A stretch of 15,825 nucleotides of DNA from an uncultured Chlorobiaceae bacterium (lineage in GTDB: Bacteria; Bacteroidota; Chlorobiia; Chlorobiales; Chlorobiaceae): contig CAIXCO010000012.1 of the NCBI GenBank assembly GCA_903917955.1, positions 1 through 15,825 on the forward strand. Reading direction: 5' to 3'. Shown one piece after another: positions 1 through 7,505 of this stretch. Every line of letters starts with the position of its first letter. The stretch's first letter is position 1. The notes below the pieces were generated by a model. It was not told where the DNA came from. It searched no databases and saw nothing but the letters and a program-made list of their open reading frames with translations. A program made the position numbers and the translations under genes.

Positions 1-1400
1 TCGCCATCCTTATCGGTCACTTCATAGCCCAGGCTTAGCGCCTTGATGTTCGTGCCATTGGCATCCGCATGATCAATCGGCCCCCGCAGGGTAAAGTTGT
101 ATTGAGGGTTGTTTGTGTCAACGTCAGTAATGACAACGGTAAAGATCGTATTTGCCGCAGGATTGTCGCCAGTGTATGCGGTCAGCGTTTTGCCGTCAGG
201 GGAAAGATAGTAGTTGACGGTGAGGCCGTTTGAGGTCAGTCCGCTCGCGCTTCCGGTTCCAATGGTGAATCTGGTGCTGATGATCTCATCGGCAGAAACT
301 ATCACTCCGAGTGAACCCTCAACAATCAGCCCGCTGGGAAATGGGCTTGTGCCGTCAGGCAAGTCATTTTCGTTGACACTGAAGGAGGTTGGAGTGGTGG
401 CTGGAATGGTATCAAGCACATCAATAACAATCGTGGCTGATACCTTATCGCCGTCAACATCAGAAATGGTATACTGCACCCTGTCGCGCAAAATGTTATC
501 AGCTCCATGAATTTCTGCAGGATCACTGATGTAACTCCATTTTCCGTCACTGCTGATCGTGAGGGTACCATAGAGTGTATCGACAGTTATTGAGCCCGAG
601 AGTGGAACAGGAGTGGAAACAGGAACGCCATCCCCTTCGCGCAGAAAGGTAATGGAGGCAACCCTTGAGGGCCCGTTTCCGTCAATATCGTTATCCAGCA
701 CATTTCCGGTTACACTGTTTCCGCCTTCAATAACGACACTGATATCATCCAGCGCTTTTGGTAGATAATTCAGGTGCCGTTCATTTCCCAGGCTCCTTAT
801 AACATTTCTTGGCTCATCTGCAGGGAGTTCATCATAAAAAACAAGTGGAGAGAGCTGCATTGCTATGCGTTCATCTATCGTCGCCCGGCCATCAAGCAAG
901 AGTTCGTAATTTTTCGAGCGGAATCGACTGGTCGAATTATATTTGCCGGTAAATGACCATAATTGATAGGGTGGAGTAGTGACTGATTCCTCGACACGCT
1001 CGACACTGATAAATCCATGAAGGGTCTGCTGGCCACTTTGAGCAGAGCCTTCATGATTGTTTTGCTGCGCAGAGGGTGGTGGCGGAGGTACTGCAGGAGG
1101 TCCCGTGGGTGACCCCTCTGTCGCGGCTATCAATCCCCTCAAATCGAGGCTGAAGGTATGTTCACCACTTTTAAACAGATCGCTACTCAGCGTAACTTCC
1201 TTGTTTTCTGTAACTTTCAGATCAGCATCGTTCGCTCCCCGAAGCACAACAAATGCTCCCGTTTTTGAAAGAATAACTTCGCCTTCATGTACCGAATCAC
1301 CTTTCAGAAGAAGACGACTGCGTCCATCTTCAGCTACGGCCCGCACTTCTCCTGCGATATCAGTAACCGTTGCCAGTGGAGATCTTGTTTGGTTGCTCAT
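1..1400 (-). CDS. Giant LapA/BapA-like repeat adhesin, N-terminal part (3' end outside window)
   Basis: A single open frame of 466 codons runs from an ATG at 1400-1398 to the window edge, so the C-terminus is not seen. Residues about 9-75 (starting ATVTDIAGEVRAV, with LLKGDSVHEGEVI) look like the retention module found at the N-terminus of LapA-type adhesins secreted by a type I system. A Pro-rich linker follows (about 100-110, PPAVPPPPP). Residues about 218-330 resemble a VCBS/BapA-like unit (VVIEGGNSVTGNVLDNDIDG, then YTISDVDGDKVSATI). Residues about 340-466 match the T1SS-143-type repeat (VNENDLPDGT, a DHADANGTN block, YEVTDKDGD). Such proteins are held at the outer membrane and mediate surface attachment or cell-cell contact. 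There is no Sec signal peptide, as expected for type I export. The ribosome-binding site is weak (GGAT, 6 bases before ATG). Residues 145-215 match nothing I recognise, but the alternative frames there are closed. Exact repeat-family assignment is from memory. Confidence 0.85.
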   Translation of the reverse strand, partial: MSNQTRSPLATVTDIAGEVRAVAEDGRSRLLLKGDSVHEGEVILSKTGAFVVLRGANDADLKVTENKEVTLSSDLFKSGEHTFSLDLRGLIAATEGSPTGPPAVPPPPPSAQQNNHEGSAQSGQQTLHGFISVERVEESVTTPPYQLWSFTGKYNSTSRFRSKNYELLLDGRATIDERIAMQLSPLVFYDELPADEPRNVIRSLGNERHLNYLPKALDDISVVIEGGNSVTGNVLDNDIDGNGPSRVASITFLREGDGVPVSTPVPLSGSITVDTLYGTLTISSDGKWSYISDPAEIHGADNILRDRVQYTISDVDGDKVSATIVIDVLDTIPATTPTSFSVNENDLPDGTSPFPSGLIVEGSLGVIVSADEIISTRFTIGTGSASGLTSNGLTVNYYLSPDGKTLTAYTGDNPAANTIFTVVITDVDTNNPQYNFTLRGPIDHADANGTNIKALSLGYEVTDKDG

Positions 1401-2101
1401 TTTTTTATCCGTATTAGACGATTATTAACAAACAACAAAGCGTGTACACCACAGCGTTTTTATTGACGCAATCCAATACCGCAACCTTGTCGTATATAAT
1501 ATTTGTATAAAAAACGACATCCATATATATGTAGTTCCTTTCGTTCTTCATTTTTTTTGTATTGGGTGACTTATAACGTTCACCAAGGCTCAGTAAAGAA
1601 ATTGGTGTTAAAGTGCCTGTCTTTCGGGGTTACGGAAAGAAGAGTATTCGAGTATATTACTTCGCCGCTGGCAGCCTTTGTTTTGCAAAAAAAATAAAAG
1701 ATGCTAATGTGAAGTATTTTATGTTTGTTTTGGCTGTTACTTTTTTGTTATTATAGTGTATTTATATGATTTTAAAAAGAAGGTTACGCATTGCTGGTTG
1801 CCGGAATTTGTCAGAACTGCGTCGAAATGAGATAGCGGGAGATCGTTTGTGCCATTTTGTGGTGGAACTTTGTTTGCTCTTGTTTTTTCTGGCTGGCAGG
1901 CAACGTTCGATTATGTTTGGGTAGGCCTAACCCGCGCAAATCAAAAAGATTTAACCTGTGGATCATTGTGCAACACCCTGTCAGTGGAGAAGAAATTTGG
2001 TGCTGAAGAAAGTTTTGCTTCCTTGGAAAGTATATTCATCATAAATCCGTACGTCGTGGCGGATCAATTGAAACAGGAAACAGGGCTAACAGGAGATTTT
2101 G
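1401..2101. other. AT-rich intergenic region between divergent genes
   Basis: About 700 bases separate the adhesin start (minus strand) from the VIT1-type gene (plus strand). The stretch is AT-rich between 1401 and 1800 and has no convincing gene. Two small hairpins are visible: TTGGGTGA/TTCACCAA at about 1562-1586 (one bulge) and TCTTTC/GAAAGA at about 1620-1641. The promoters of both flanking genes should lie here. The only sequence that resembles a sigma-70 promoter on the plus strand is listed separately. An open frame at 1849-2181 that starts with GTG overlaps the real gene and shows no recognisable protein. I see no riboswitch that I can name. Confidence 0.5.
1730..1757 (+). promoter_or_regulatory. 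Possible sigma-70-like promoter upstream of the VIT1-type gene
   Basis: TTGGCT at 1730-1735 (4 of 6 to TTGACA) is followed after 16 bases by TATAGT at 1752-1757 (5 of 6 to TATAAT). It would give a leader of about 340 bases before the transporter gene. The region is AT-rich, so chance matches are likely, and promoter consensus in this lineage is not certain. Confidence 0.22.
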
Positions 2102-2800
2102 ATGATGCCATATATGCACAGGGAGTCACACAGGGCAGAGCGTATCGGCTGGCTTCGTGCTGCCGTGCTTGGTGCCAATGACGGGACAATTTCAATAGCA
2201 AGTCTCGTTATTGGTGTAGCCGCTGCCGGTGCTCCCCAGAGTACGGTTTTGTTAACTGGTGTCGCTGGTCTGGTTGCCGGTGCCATGTCGATGGCGGCGG
2301 GAGAGTATGTATCGGTTCAGTCGCAAGCAGATACGGAACATGCGGACATTGAGAGGGAAAAACGTGAACTGGAAACAGATCCGGAGCACGAACTGGAGGA
2401 GCTGACCTCCATTTATGCTGGCAGGGGACTTGATCAACCGCTGGCACGGCTCGTAGCAGAAGCGCTTATGGCGAAAGATGCCCTTGGAGCACATGTTCGT
2501 GATGAACTTGGCATTACGGAGACCTTGCGGGCGCGGCCAATCCAGGCAGCATTTGCTTCCGCAATCTCTTTTGTTGCAGGCGCGGTTATTCCGATTTTGG
2601 CGGTGTTACTGGCGCCTTCAGGCAGGATTGTTGAACTCTCATCCGCGACAGCACTCGCGACCTTGGTGTTTCTTGGGGGCACGGCAGCTTATGCTGGCGG
2701 CGCATCTCTTGTCAAGGGCGCAATTCGTGTCGCCTTCTGGGGAGCACTCGCAATGGGGCTCACGGCAGGAGTCGGCAAGCTTTTTGGCACTGTGGTATAG
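2102..2800 (+). CDS. VIT1/CCC1-family Fe2+/Mn2+ transporter
   Basis: The protein of about 232 residues has the usual length and layout of bacterial VIT1/CCC1 transporters, which move ferrous iron or manganese across the inner membrane, usually out of the cytoplasm. The family's conserved first membrane segment is present (AVLGANDGTISIASLVIGVA, near residue 21), followed by the second (GLVAGAMSMAAGEYVSVQSQ). A charged cytoplasmic helix rich in Glu and Asp comes next (about residues 78-105, containing DTEHADIEREKRELE), which in this family forms the metal-binding domain. Three more hydrophobic segments complete the C-terminal half. A good Shine-Dalgarno AGGAG at 2091-2095 lies 6 and 9 bases before two adjacent ATGs (2102, 2105). 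Either could be used; a TTG at 2099 is less likely. No ferritin-like domain is fused. The gene lies 1 base upstream of a small nhaD-like remnant and may head the transport block. Confidence 0.92.
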   Translation: MMPYMHRESHRAERIGWLRAAVLGANDGTISIASLVIGVAAAGAPQSTVLLTGVAGLVAGAMSMAAGEYVSVQSQADTEHADIEREKRELETDPEHELEELTSIYAGRGLDQPLARLVAEALMAKDALGAHVRDELGITETLRARPIQAAFASAISFVAGAVIPILAVLLAPSGRIVELSSATALATLVFLGGTAAYAGGASLVKGAIRVAFWGALAMGLTAGVGKLFGTVV

Positions 2801-2801
2801 C

Positions 2802-2912
2802 ATGATACGATACAACATCCTTCCGCTCTGGCTTGTTGCTCCTTTTGTGACGCTTCTTTTGATGATTGCCATAGGCGCGTCCATGATTATGATTCGATTA
2901 TTCGCATATTGA
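2802..2912 (+). pseudogene. 36-codon remnant resembling the first membrane segment of NhaD
   Basis: This tiny frame starts 1 base after the VIT1-type stop codon and ends at TGA 2910-2912, immediately before the ClC remnant. Its residues PLWLVAPFVTLLLMIAIGA match PLWLIAPFATLLLMIATGP of the intact NhaD about 2 kb downstream at 15 of 19 positions. By eye the underlying DNA (2820-2876 against 4907-4963) agrees at about 41 of 57 bases. After this segment the similarity stops and the peptide ends in MIMIRLFAY. There is no clear ribosome-binding site. The simplest reading is the 5' scrap of a former nhaD copy that once followed the transporter gene and was lost when other DNA entered. A functional small membrane peptide is possible but has no further support. 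Confidence 0.6.
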
Positions 2913-2915
2913 AAA

Positions 2916-4689
2916 ATGAAACTATCAAAACGCATAAAAGAGAGCAGAAAGCGCAGGGTCCGGTTATTTTTTTACAGTATTCTGAGGCGACACCGATATT
3001 TTCGAGGAACCTCCCAGCAGTTTTTTAAACTTACCCTCGATTATCTGCTTGTTCAGCTCAATCTTAATCAGGATATCCCATTTCTTTTTGTAGCGGCATG
3101 TGTAGGCCTTTTGACAGGTTATGTCGCTGTTGTGTTTCATGATTCCATTGTGACAATTAGTACCTTGAGCTTTACTGGCCTTCGTTCATTTGGGAAAACA
3201 ACGTTCATCGACAACTACTGGAAGGTTTTGCTTCCCTTTATTCCTGCCTTTGGCGGTTTGCTCGTGGGTCTCTACAACGCTTTTGTCGTGAAAGCCAGGC
3301 CTGGTCATGTTCTTGCATCGGTTATTAAAGCTGTTGCCTAAAATGACGGTGTTATTGGCCGCAAAATTTGGTTTCATAAAAGTGTAACGTCGGTATTAAG
3401 TTCGCCAAACAAGACCCGAACTCTGCTTGGTTGCGGGGCGGCGGCAGGTCTTGCCGCTGTTTTTAATGCACCTATTGGCGGTGTCATGTTTGCTGTTGAA
3501 GTGCTGCTCGGTGATTTCAGTGTTAAAACATTCAGTCCCATTGTCATTGCGGCTGTCATCGGCACGGTACTTTCAAGAAGTTTTCTTGGGAACTCTCCCA
3601 CTTTTCAGGTTCCTGAATATGCTCTTGTGTCGAATACAGAGCTTCTCTTTTATTGTGTACTGGGAATTCTTGCAGGTCTTTCAGCAGTAATGTTCATCAA
3701 GACCTATTACGCTATTGAGGAGTGGTTTGGAAGGATAGAAAAACGATGGAAGATGCCTGTATGGGCCATGCCTGCTATCGGCGGGCTTATGAGCGGTGTT
3801 ATCTGTATTTTGTTTCCCGGCCTGTATGGATTTACCTATGAAGCAATAAATAATGCCGTTCACGGAAATGAAAGCTGGAGAAACATGATCGGCATTTATC
3901 TTTTCAAACCGGTTGTTGCCGGTCTCAGTATTGGTTCCGGTGGATCAGGTGGCATGTTTGCGCCTGCCATGAAAATGGGAGCCATGCTCGGAGGAATGTT
4001 TGGCAAAATTGTCCATCTCCTCTTCCCTTCCATAACTGCGACTTCGGGGGCCTACGCTCTTGTCGGTATGGGTGCATTGACGGCAGGAGTCATGAGAGCC
4101 CCTCTGACCGTTATTCTTATCCTTTTTGAAGTGACTGGTCAATACGAGATTGTGCTGCCCATCATGTTTGCCTCTGTTACCTCATCGCTTATTGCTCGTC
4201 TTGCCTACCGTCACAGTATGGAGAGCTATGTCCTTGAAAAGGAAGGTGTCAGGCTGGGGTTTGGTATTGCACTTTCTGTTGCCGAGAATATTAGCATTTT
4301 TGATGTCATGAAAACAGACTACGTGAATTTTAACAATTCGGAGAGCGCAACAAGCATGATTGATGTTTTTTTTAATACCCCTGAATCAACTTTTCTTGTG
4401 GTTGATAACAAGGGAATATTTTCAGGCATCATCAGCCTCAATGAGATGAGAATGCTACTCAGGGAAGACTATTTGGTTGGATTAATTGCCGAAGACATTA
4501 CAAAAAAGAATGTTCCAGTTCTTTATGACACCTCGAAACTTGACGAGGCACTCAAGCTTCTTGAAATTTCAGACTATGACAATGCTGCCTGTTCTTGATT
4601 CAAAAAGCAGTCAACTGCTTGGTTTCGTCCGTCAGGAAGAGGCTTTTGCCTATTATCGCAAGCCGCTCAATCTTTATGGTTCTGATTAG
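2916..4689 (+). pseudogene. Broken ClC-type chloride channel/antiporter with C-terminal CBS domains
   Basis: Joined together, the reading frames give a ClC protein with an N-terminal membrane domain and a C-terminal CBS pair. Retained family signatures are GCGAAAGLAAVFNAPIGGVM, GSGGSGGMFAPAMKMGAMLG and GALTAGVMRAPLTVILILFE. The gene has three separate lesions. First, TAA at 3339-3341 falls inside one continuous frame, after VIKAVA. Second, at about 3396-3404 the text goes directly from KSVTSVL to SSPNKTRTLL, so the roughly 30-residue block that carries the GSGGxxGREGP chloride-filter motif in ClC proteins is missing, in frame. Third, an extra A at 4581 shifts the frame: the frame ends at TGA 4596-4598, while the +1 frame continues as MLPVLDSKSSQLLGFVRQEE to TAG 4687-4689, completing the second CBS domain. 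The longest unbroken piece is 3486-4595. No convincing ribosome-binding site precedes ATG 2916. A working channel is very unlikely. Sequencing error might explain the stop or the frameshift, but not the filter deletion. Confidence 0.88.
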
Positions 4690-4757
4690 CATGAAAGTCA
4701 GAAATCATTATTTAAAAATAAGTTAATTCAATCTTGCGTTTTAAAAAAAGAGCTTTT

Positions 4758-6233
4758 ATGAAGCAGTCAAGAAGGTATTTACTCTCAATCGTATTTTGGT
4801 TTACCGTTATTTTCATTACATCCATAAGTCTGCCACTTCATGCTGCTGAACGTTCAGAGGGGGTAATGGGTCTCACACTTTTTGCCGTTCAGGCATCAAA
4901 CCAACTTCCGCCATTGTGGCTTATAGCTCCTTTTGCGACACTTTTGCTCATGATAGCGACAGGGCCGCTTTTGTTCCATCGCTTCTGGGAGCGCAACTAT
5001 CCAGCGGTTTCGGTTGGCCTTGGTGTTGTTGTTGCAGGTTACTATGGAATCGTCATGGAAAGCGGACTGCATGTTCTGGAGCATACCCTTGAAGAGTACC
5101 TCTCTTTTCTTGCCCTGATCTCATCTCTTTTTGTGGTTTCCGGCGGAATACTTATCAAAATTGAGCGAAGAGGAACTCCTTTGGTAAATACGTTGCTCCT
5201 TTTTATCGGGGCACTGGCTTCAAATCTGGTCGGAACAACCGGTGCATCTATGCTTCTTATAAGGCCATATATGCGCATCAATGAAGGTCGGCTAAAAGCC
5301 TTTCATATTGTCTTCTTTATTTTCATTGTAAGCAATATAGGAGGCGCACTTACTCCAATCGGCGACCCCCCGTTGTTTCTTGGCTTTTTAAAAGGTGTAC
5401 CATTTTTCTGGGTATTACCTAAAGTATTGTTGCCGTGGATCATAACCGTTGCTGGACTTCTGCTCGTGTTTGTAATTTTTGATGCAAGGGCAGGAATTGG
5501 CGATGTAAAGGAATCCGGAGTAAAAGGTGGCGTGAGCATAACAGGAAGGAGAAATTTCTTTTTTCTCGGAGGGATTATTTTTGCAGTTTTTCTGGATCCT
5601 GCCGTGATAGAAGGGTTTCCGAGTCTTCAGGAGCTTTTTCGCCTGCCATTCGGCATCAGGGAAGTGATCATGTTTGTGATCGCTCTTCTTGCCTATAAAT
5701 TTTCGAATCATGAGGCATTCAAGAGCAATGAGTTCAACTTTGAGCCCATAAAGGAGGTTGCCTTTCTTTTTATAGGTATTTTTGCCACCATGATTCCTGC
5801 ACTGGCTCTTATTGGCGATTTTGCGAAATCAAATGCCAGTGAGTTCCCGGTATCCAGATTCTACTGGATGACAGGAGCCCTTTCAGGCGTACTTGATAAT
5901 GCCCCAACTTACCTGAATTTCCTTGCCGGTGCGTTAGGGAAGTTTGGAATGAATATCGCTTCTCCCTCCGATGTGAGGATTTTTGCAGACGGGGTAGTCT
6001 CTCCGGTTCAGGGAGATCTCTCTTCGGATATTTACCTTGTGGCCATCTCGATTGCTGCGGTCTTTTTTGGGGCAATAACCTATATCGGTAACGCTCCGAA
6101 TTTTATGGTAAAAAACATTGCCGCACAGGCAGATGTTGATGTTCCCGATTTTCTGGAATACATCTATAAATACTCGTTACCGATACTGCTCCCATTTTTT
6201 ATTCTCTTATGGTTCCTGTTTTTTAACTACTGA
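4758..6233 (+). CDS. nhaD: NhaD-type Na+/H+ antiporter
   Basis: The intact protein of 491 residues matches NhaD in length and signatures and belongs to the ion-transporter superfamily. It would exchange sodium (or lithium) for protons at the inner membrane. Visible landmarks are PPLWLIAPFATLLLMIATGP (about residue 49), NLVGTTGASMLLIRPYMR, NIGGALTPIGDPPLFLGFLK, GVLDNAPTYLNFL and TYIGNAPNFMVKNIA near the end, with about a dozen hydrophobic segments between them. The N-terminus has a cleavable-signal-like stretch (FWFTVIFITSISLPLHAAE), as in several NhaD proteins. ATG 4758 is chosen because AGAG lies 7-10 bases upstream; a TTG at 4734 would add 8 residues. The gene starts 68 bases after the ClC remnant and is followed by a small unknown gene on the same strand. 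A second, fragmentary copy of its first membrane segment lies at 2802-2912. Confidence 0.93.
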   Translation: MKQSRRYLLSIVFWFTVIFITSISLPLHAAERSEGVMGLTLFAVQASNQLPPLWLIAPFATLLLMIATGPLLFHRFWERNYPAVSVGLGVVVAGYYGIVMESGLHVLEHTLEEYLSFLALISSLFVVSGGILIKIERRGTPLVNTLLLFIGALASNLVGTTGASMLLIRPYMRINEGRLKAFHIVFFIFIVSNIGGALTPIGDPPLFLGFLKGVPFFWVLPKVLLPWIITVAGLLLVFVIFDARAGIGDVKESGVKGGVSITGRRNFFFLGGIIFAVFLDPAVIEGFPSLQELFRLPFGIREVIMFVIALLAYKFSNHEAFKSNEFNFEPIKEVAFLFIGIFATMIPALALIGDFAKSNASEFPVSRFYWMTGALSGVLDNAPTYLNFLAGALGKFGMNIASPSDVRIFADGVVSPVQGDLSSDIYLVAISIAAVFFGAITYIGNAPNFMVKNIAAQADVDVPDFLEYIYKYSLPILLPFFILLWFLFFNY

Positions 6234-6265
6234 GGGTAAACTGCAAATTAGTAATACTTGAAACC

Positions 6266-6652
6266 ATGAAAAGTTTTATTGCCGCAATAAAGGCTGAAGA
6301 GAAGGGATTTGTGATAAAAAACTCTGTTTTTTTGCCTTTTCACTGTGAGATTATAACTATCTGGCTGGGAAAAGAGATGTCCCTGCTCTCAACACCAGAT
6401 CTGATCACCGATCTGACTGATGCAGAGGTACTGGGTATCCGGGAGGGCGACTTCTACACTAATTTGGTGTTCAGGGAGAGGAGCGATCTTGCCAAAGAGT
6501 TGGGCCATCATAAAGGTCACGTCATTCTTCGAGCTGCTGAAAAAGGTGCGGATATTTTCCAGCCTGAAAACCTGCACTATATCCGGATTGGTTTTCATGA
6601 TCATCAGAAAGAATTATCATTGGAACTTATCGATAATCCTCATGATCTTTAG
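6266..6652 (+). CDS. Hypothetical 128-residue cytoplasmic protein downstream of nhaD
   Basis: I do not recognise this protein. It begins 32 bases after the nhaD stop and could be co-transcribed with it. It has no signal peptide and no membrane segment. The middle is acidic, and the C-terminal half is rich in His (GHHKGHV, IGFHDHQKE, NPHDL), which might bind a metal, though there is no defined motif. An internal start at 6377 (MSLLSTPDLI) would give a 91-residue protein that reads more like a compact domain; no ribosome-binding site settles the choice. The stop codon TAG at 6650-6652 abuts the 17-bp inverted repeat. The context suggests a cation-homeostasis accessory role, but that is only inference. 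Confidence 0.6.
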   Translation: MKSFIAAIKAEEKGFVIKNSVFLPFHCEIITIWLGKEMSLLSTPDLITDLTDAEVLGIREGDFYTNLVFRERSDLAKELGHHKGHVILRAAEKGADIFQPENLHYIRIGFHDHQKELSLELIDNPHDL

Positions 6653-6700
6653 CTGAGCTTTTGAAGTAGCCGCCTGCTGATTGCTACTTCAAAAGCTCAG
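6653..6700. repeat. Perfect 17-bp inverted repeat between convergent genes
   Basis: The left arm CTGAGCTTTTGAAGTAG (6653-6669) and right arm CTACTTCAAAAGCTCAG (6684-6700) are exact reverse complements, separated by a 14-base loop. The right arm is the last 17 bases of the M15-peptidase gene on the minus strand, including its stop codon; the left arm begins directly after the stop codon of the plus-strand gene. It could form a strong hairpin in both transcripts and act as a two-way terminator or stabiliser. Neither side has the T-run of a classical intrinsic terminator. Confidence 0.85.
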
Positions 6701-7466
6701 GCCGATATTCGAAGTGCATCGTATCATAGTGATACCAGCGGCCGCCCCATATAAATCCGTGTTTTTCAAATATTTCAACAATCTCTGCCGGAATATGATT
6801 TCGATAGGGGTAACGTCCTTTGGAATCAGGCTTTGCCCATCTCCAATAATCGGAATGTTGTTGCGCAATATCGATGGCTGTTGCACTTCCATGCGCACTG
6901 AGCCGTTTTGTTCCTTCGATGACCCGGCAATTTACGGTACCGGCGGGAGGGAAGAGATAGCTGTCGTATTTCGTTGGCAACTGATCCAGTTCATGGGATA
7001 CTTTGGCTAACTGCGCAGCCACGCCGTTAATGCAGGTCATCCTGATTTTCTTGCCCCACTTTTTTGGAAGCCAGACCACATCCACCAGTGTCCGCGCTGT
7101 TTCACCCTTTCGGCAGTCTCCATACATTTTTAGGAAAAATGGTTGATATCGTACCCTTCCCGGATCGATATTAATGCCGGGAGCGGTTGCCGACTTGCCA
7201 GGAATATAGGGCGCGTAGAACATATCCCTGATTGATGGTGCATTGAGCAGAGTTTCAAACTCTTTCCCTCTCTTGCCATCATCAAAGGGCATTCTCGTTC
7301 CGTCTTTCCAGATCAACTCATTGCCTTCGTGACCCGCAAGAAATTCCGGATAAGAGTTAATCATTCTCTCCATCAATGCATCGTCACTTGCTGCATAGGA
7401 AAGCGTCACTCTCGATACTGAAAAAATCGCAACAAGGCAGAACCTCGTGAGTATGTGCATAAGCAT
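6684..7466 (-). CDS. Exported M15-family (D-Ala-D-Ala carboxypeptidase/VanY-like) peptidase
   Basis: The precursor of 260 residues has a hydrophobic leader (MLMHILTRFCLVAIFSV, cleavage likely near SYA-ASDD), so it should act in the periplasm or be secreted. The C-terminal half has the zinc site of M15 peptidases: SAHGSATAIDIA (His192 and Asp199 as ligands; the family's SxHxxGxAxD has Gly where this has Ala) and YHYDTMHFEY near the end (Asp248 as likely catalytic residue, His251 as third ligand). Such enzymes trim peptide stems of peptidoglycan. The N-terminal 100 residues match nothing I recognise. A TTG at 7505, next to the stop of the upstream gene, would add 13 residues and could allow coupled translation, but the ATG at 7466 gives a more typical signal peptide. 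The gene lies directly downstream of a small secreted protein and its last codons form one arm of the inverted repeat. Confidence 0.83.
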   Translation of the reverse strand: MLMHILTRFCLVAIFSVSRVTLSYAASDDALMERMINSYPEFLAGHEGNELIWKDGTRMPFDDGKRGKEFETLLNAPSIRDMFYAPYIPGKSATAPGINIDPGRVRYQPFFLKMYGDCRKGETARTLVDVVWLPKKWGKKIRMTCINGVAAQLAKVSHELDQLPTKYDSYLFPPAGTVNCRVIEGTKRLSAHGSATAIDIAQQHSDYWRWAKPDSKGRYPYRNHIPAEIVEIFEKHGFIWGGRWYHYDTMHFEYRPELLK

Positions 7467-7505
7467 CGTTAATCTTTGAGAAAAAAAGTGACTCTCTACG
7501 GCCAA

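Noticed and set aside
774..1428. Two plus-strand frames opposite the adhesin
   Set aside because: They are antisense to a continuous 466-codon frame with clear adhesin-repeat motifs.
1463..1500. TTGACG and TATAAT as a plus-strand promoter
   Set aside because: The boxes are 26 bases apart, too far for a sigma-70 promoter.
1849..2181. Plus-strand frame of 110 codons before the VIT1-type gene
   Set aside because: It starts with GTG, overlaps the real gene by about 80 bases in another frame, has no ribosome-binding site and ends in a Cys-rich shadow of the transporter sequence.
2478..2912. A 144-codon frame overlapping the VIT1-type gene that contains the nhaD-like peptide
   Set aside because: The first 108 codons are an out-of-frame shadow of the transporter; only the last 36 codons (from 2802) carry meaningful similarity, so only those were reported.
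3339..4598. Stop-codon read-through or programmed frameshift that would rescue the ClC protein
   Set aside because: The filter segment would still be absent, and no slippery site or recoding structure is evident at 4581. Decay is the simpler explanation.
6653..6700. Canonical rho-independent terminator
   Set aside because: The stem is strong, but no T-run follows on either strand, so it is reported as an inverted repeat with possible terminator function only.
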